Below, one piece after another: positions 39,097-40,057 of a stretch of 40,057 bases of DNA. The number at the start of each line of letters is the position of its first letter. The first letter of the stretch is position 1. A program made the position numbers and the translations under genes. The stretch is from DATKIY01 sp035543875 (GTDB taxonomy: Bacteria; Actinomycetota; Actinomycetes; JAHEKZ01), in the NCBI GenBank assembly GCA_035543875.1, contig DATKIY010000226.1, positions 1 to 40,057 of the forward strand, read 5' to 3'. The notes below the pieces were generated by a model that saw only the letters and a program-made list of their open reading frames with translations, had not been told where the DNA came from and did no database searches.

Positions 39097-40057
39097 TTAG
39101 GCCTCTTGTGGCGGCTTCGCCGCTTCAACAAGTGCTGGCGCAAGACCCTCATGTCGCATTCGAAGATCTAGGTACAGCAATGCTCGAGCGACCGAGACGA
39201 TGGGGTAGGCGAGTACGCCAATCAGAACACTCACGAGGTAGCCGAGCAGCACGAGCGTGACCGCGCCCTGGCTGAGTACCTGATCTGCGTTGGCGAAGGC
39301 TCCAAACGACGTCAAGAATGAAATAGGTGCCGACACCAGTTGCAGCGCGAACGCGTAAGTGACTTGAACCAACAAGATGAGCCCGACTACGCGCCAAAAG
39401 CTCTTGCTTGAGAGCGTCCAGGATCGCCTCATGGAATGAGTTACCGAACCCTTTTCCAGCGTGAGCGATGCTGGGGCCGCAAACCACAGGTAGCTCAGCA
39501 CCAATCCGGGCACGATGCACACAAACAGTCCCGCAAGAATCGCGATCCCCAGGACCACCCCCAGCAGCAACACTCGAGGCAGCAGCGGTTTCAGCTGACT
39601 GATGACTCGGGCCGAAGTCGTGTCGCGTCCAAGGACCGCGCGAGACACGACAATTGCGCTCCCTGCGTCGATCACTGTGAAAGCAACGATCTGGGCGAAC
39701 AACCCAAGTGCAAGCCAGGGAAGGAAGCTGACGAAGGAGTCTGTGACCGCCGACAGTGATGTGGTCACCTCGGAAGAAGAAGCACTCGGATCGATCGCCT
39801 CGAAGGCAGCAAGGTCGCGAACGAGTTCCTGCGCGGCAAACAGGATGGGCAGGCAGACGATCGCGGCGATGGCTGCGACCGCCGCCGAAACCGTGAGCAA
39901 GGGTCGCCACTGTTGTCGGACGGTGGCGAAGGTGCCAGAGAGAAAATCGTCAACGCCGAGTGGGCGGAGCGGGATGATTCCCGGCTTCTCCTCGGGTTTG
40001 CCGGGTCGCCAGCCAGGTGGCAGCGTCATGCCGGGGCCGCCAGCTGGAGGCATCAAC
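39097..40057 (-). CDS. Multi-pass membrane protein, N-terminus outside window
   Basis: At least 319 residues of an integral membrane protein; the frame is open at the right edge and the true start may lie outside, since the visible beginning is already a Pro/Gly-rich tail (PPAGGPGMTLPPGWRPG) of a kind that is usually longer. After IIPLRPLGVDDFLSGTFATV there are about six helices, with the motif FVCIVPGLVLSYLWFAAPASLTLEKGS-type segment split around VPGLVLSYLWFAAPA and the following MRRSWTLSSKSFWRV. This pattern is found in actinobacterial relatives of the glycerophosphodiesterase membrane domain. No catalytic residues. Convergent with the CPBP gene, 19 bp apart. Function unknown. Confidence 0.78.
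   Translation of the reverse strand, partial: LMPPAGGPGMTLPPGWRPGKPEEKPGIIPLRPLGVDDFLSGTFATVRQQWRPLLTVSAAVAAIAAIVCLPILFAAQELVRDLAAFEAIDPSASSSEVTTSLSAVTDSFVSFLPWLALGLFAQIVAFTVIDAGSAIVVSRAVLGRDTTSARVISQLKPLLPRVLLLGVVLGIAILAGLFVCIVPGLVLSYLWFAAPASLTLEKGSVTHSMRRSWTLSSKSFWRVVGLILLVQVTYAFALQLVSAPISFLTSFGAFANADQVLSQGAVTLVLLGYLVSVLIGVLAYPIVSVARALLYLDLRMRHEGLAPALVEAAKPPQEA

Noticed and set aside
38100..39152. 350-residue minus-strand frame opposite the CPBP gene
   Set aside because: Polar, His/Arg-rich reading of the complement of a membrane protein; not a gene.

Overview
The window is GC-rich chromosomal DNA of an actinomycete. The evidence is a WhiB-family regulator close to mycobacterial WhiB2, a complete FbiA/FbiB/FbiC set for coenzyme F420, DUF3499 and DUF5719 proteins, a DUF222/HNH (13E12-type) protein behind a LexA-type box, frequent GTG starts and many apparently leaderless genes. 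The gene order from about 8 kb to 37 kb (LCP protein, TIGR03089 protein, GDP-mannose pyrophosphorylase, fbiB, fbiA, whiB2, degenerate metallopeptidase, DUF3499, phosphomannomutase, SIS isomerase, sahH) follows, from memory, the conserved Rv3268-Rv3248c neighbourhood of Mycobacterium tuberculosis. This is therefore core genome rather than an island. I cannot assign the order or genus.

Layout. 1-2.7 kb: a partial membrane protein and a DUF222/HNH gene with an SOS-like box; this is the only accessory-looking part. 2.7-9.4 kb: an envelope-polymer module in which an ABC-2 exporter (permease, ATPase) and a DUF5941-like membrane protein are flanked by two LytR-CpsA-Psr ligases. 9.5-17.8 kb: a TIGR03089 protein, a secreted peptidoglycan amidase, a SpoIID/LytB-domain protein, a sugar-nucleotide pyrophosphorylase, an AlkA-like glycosylase and a secreted beta-propeller. 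17.9-25.6 kb: fbiB-fbiA, a methyltransferase, a two-component system and fbiC. 25.6-31.9 kb: whiB2, a giant membrane glycosyltransferase with its coupled DUF5719 partner, a metallopeptidase-like protein and DUF3499. 32-40 kb: a zinc-ribbon protein, phosphomannomutase, Trm112-like protein, SIS isomerase, cation efflux protein, S-adenosylhomocysteinase with a coupled COG2085 oxidoreductase, a CPBP protease and a partial membrane protein.

How the genes work together. SIS isomerase, phosphomannomutase and pyrophosphorylase can form a route from fructose-6-P to GDP-mannose. The glycosyltransferase, ABC exporter and LCP ligases can then build, export and attach cell-wall glycopolymers, and the amidase and SpoIID protein act on peptidoglycan. 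FbiA, FbiB and FbiC make F420.

I found no CRISPR array, tRNA, rRNA, insertion sequence or recognisable new defence system. The most interesting signals are: a ten-codon leader ORF that appears translationally coupled to the exporter permease; a CDP-alcohol phosphotransferase-like domain that has lost catalytic acidic residues; an SOS-like box before the DUF222/HNH gene; and a set of eleven start codons preceded at 6-8 nt by a TANNNT-like -10 element, which suggests leaderless mRNAs.
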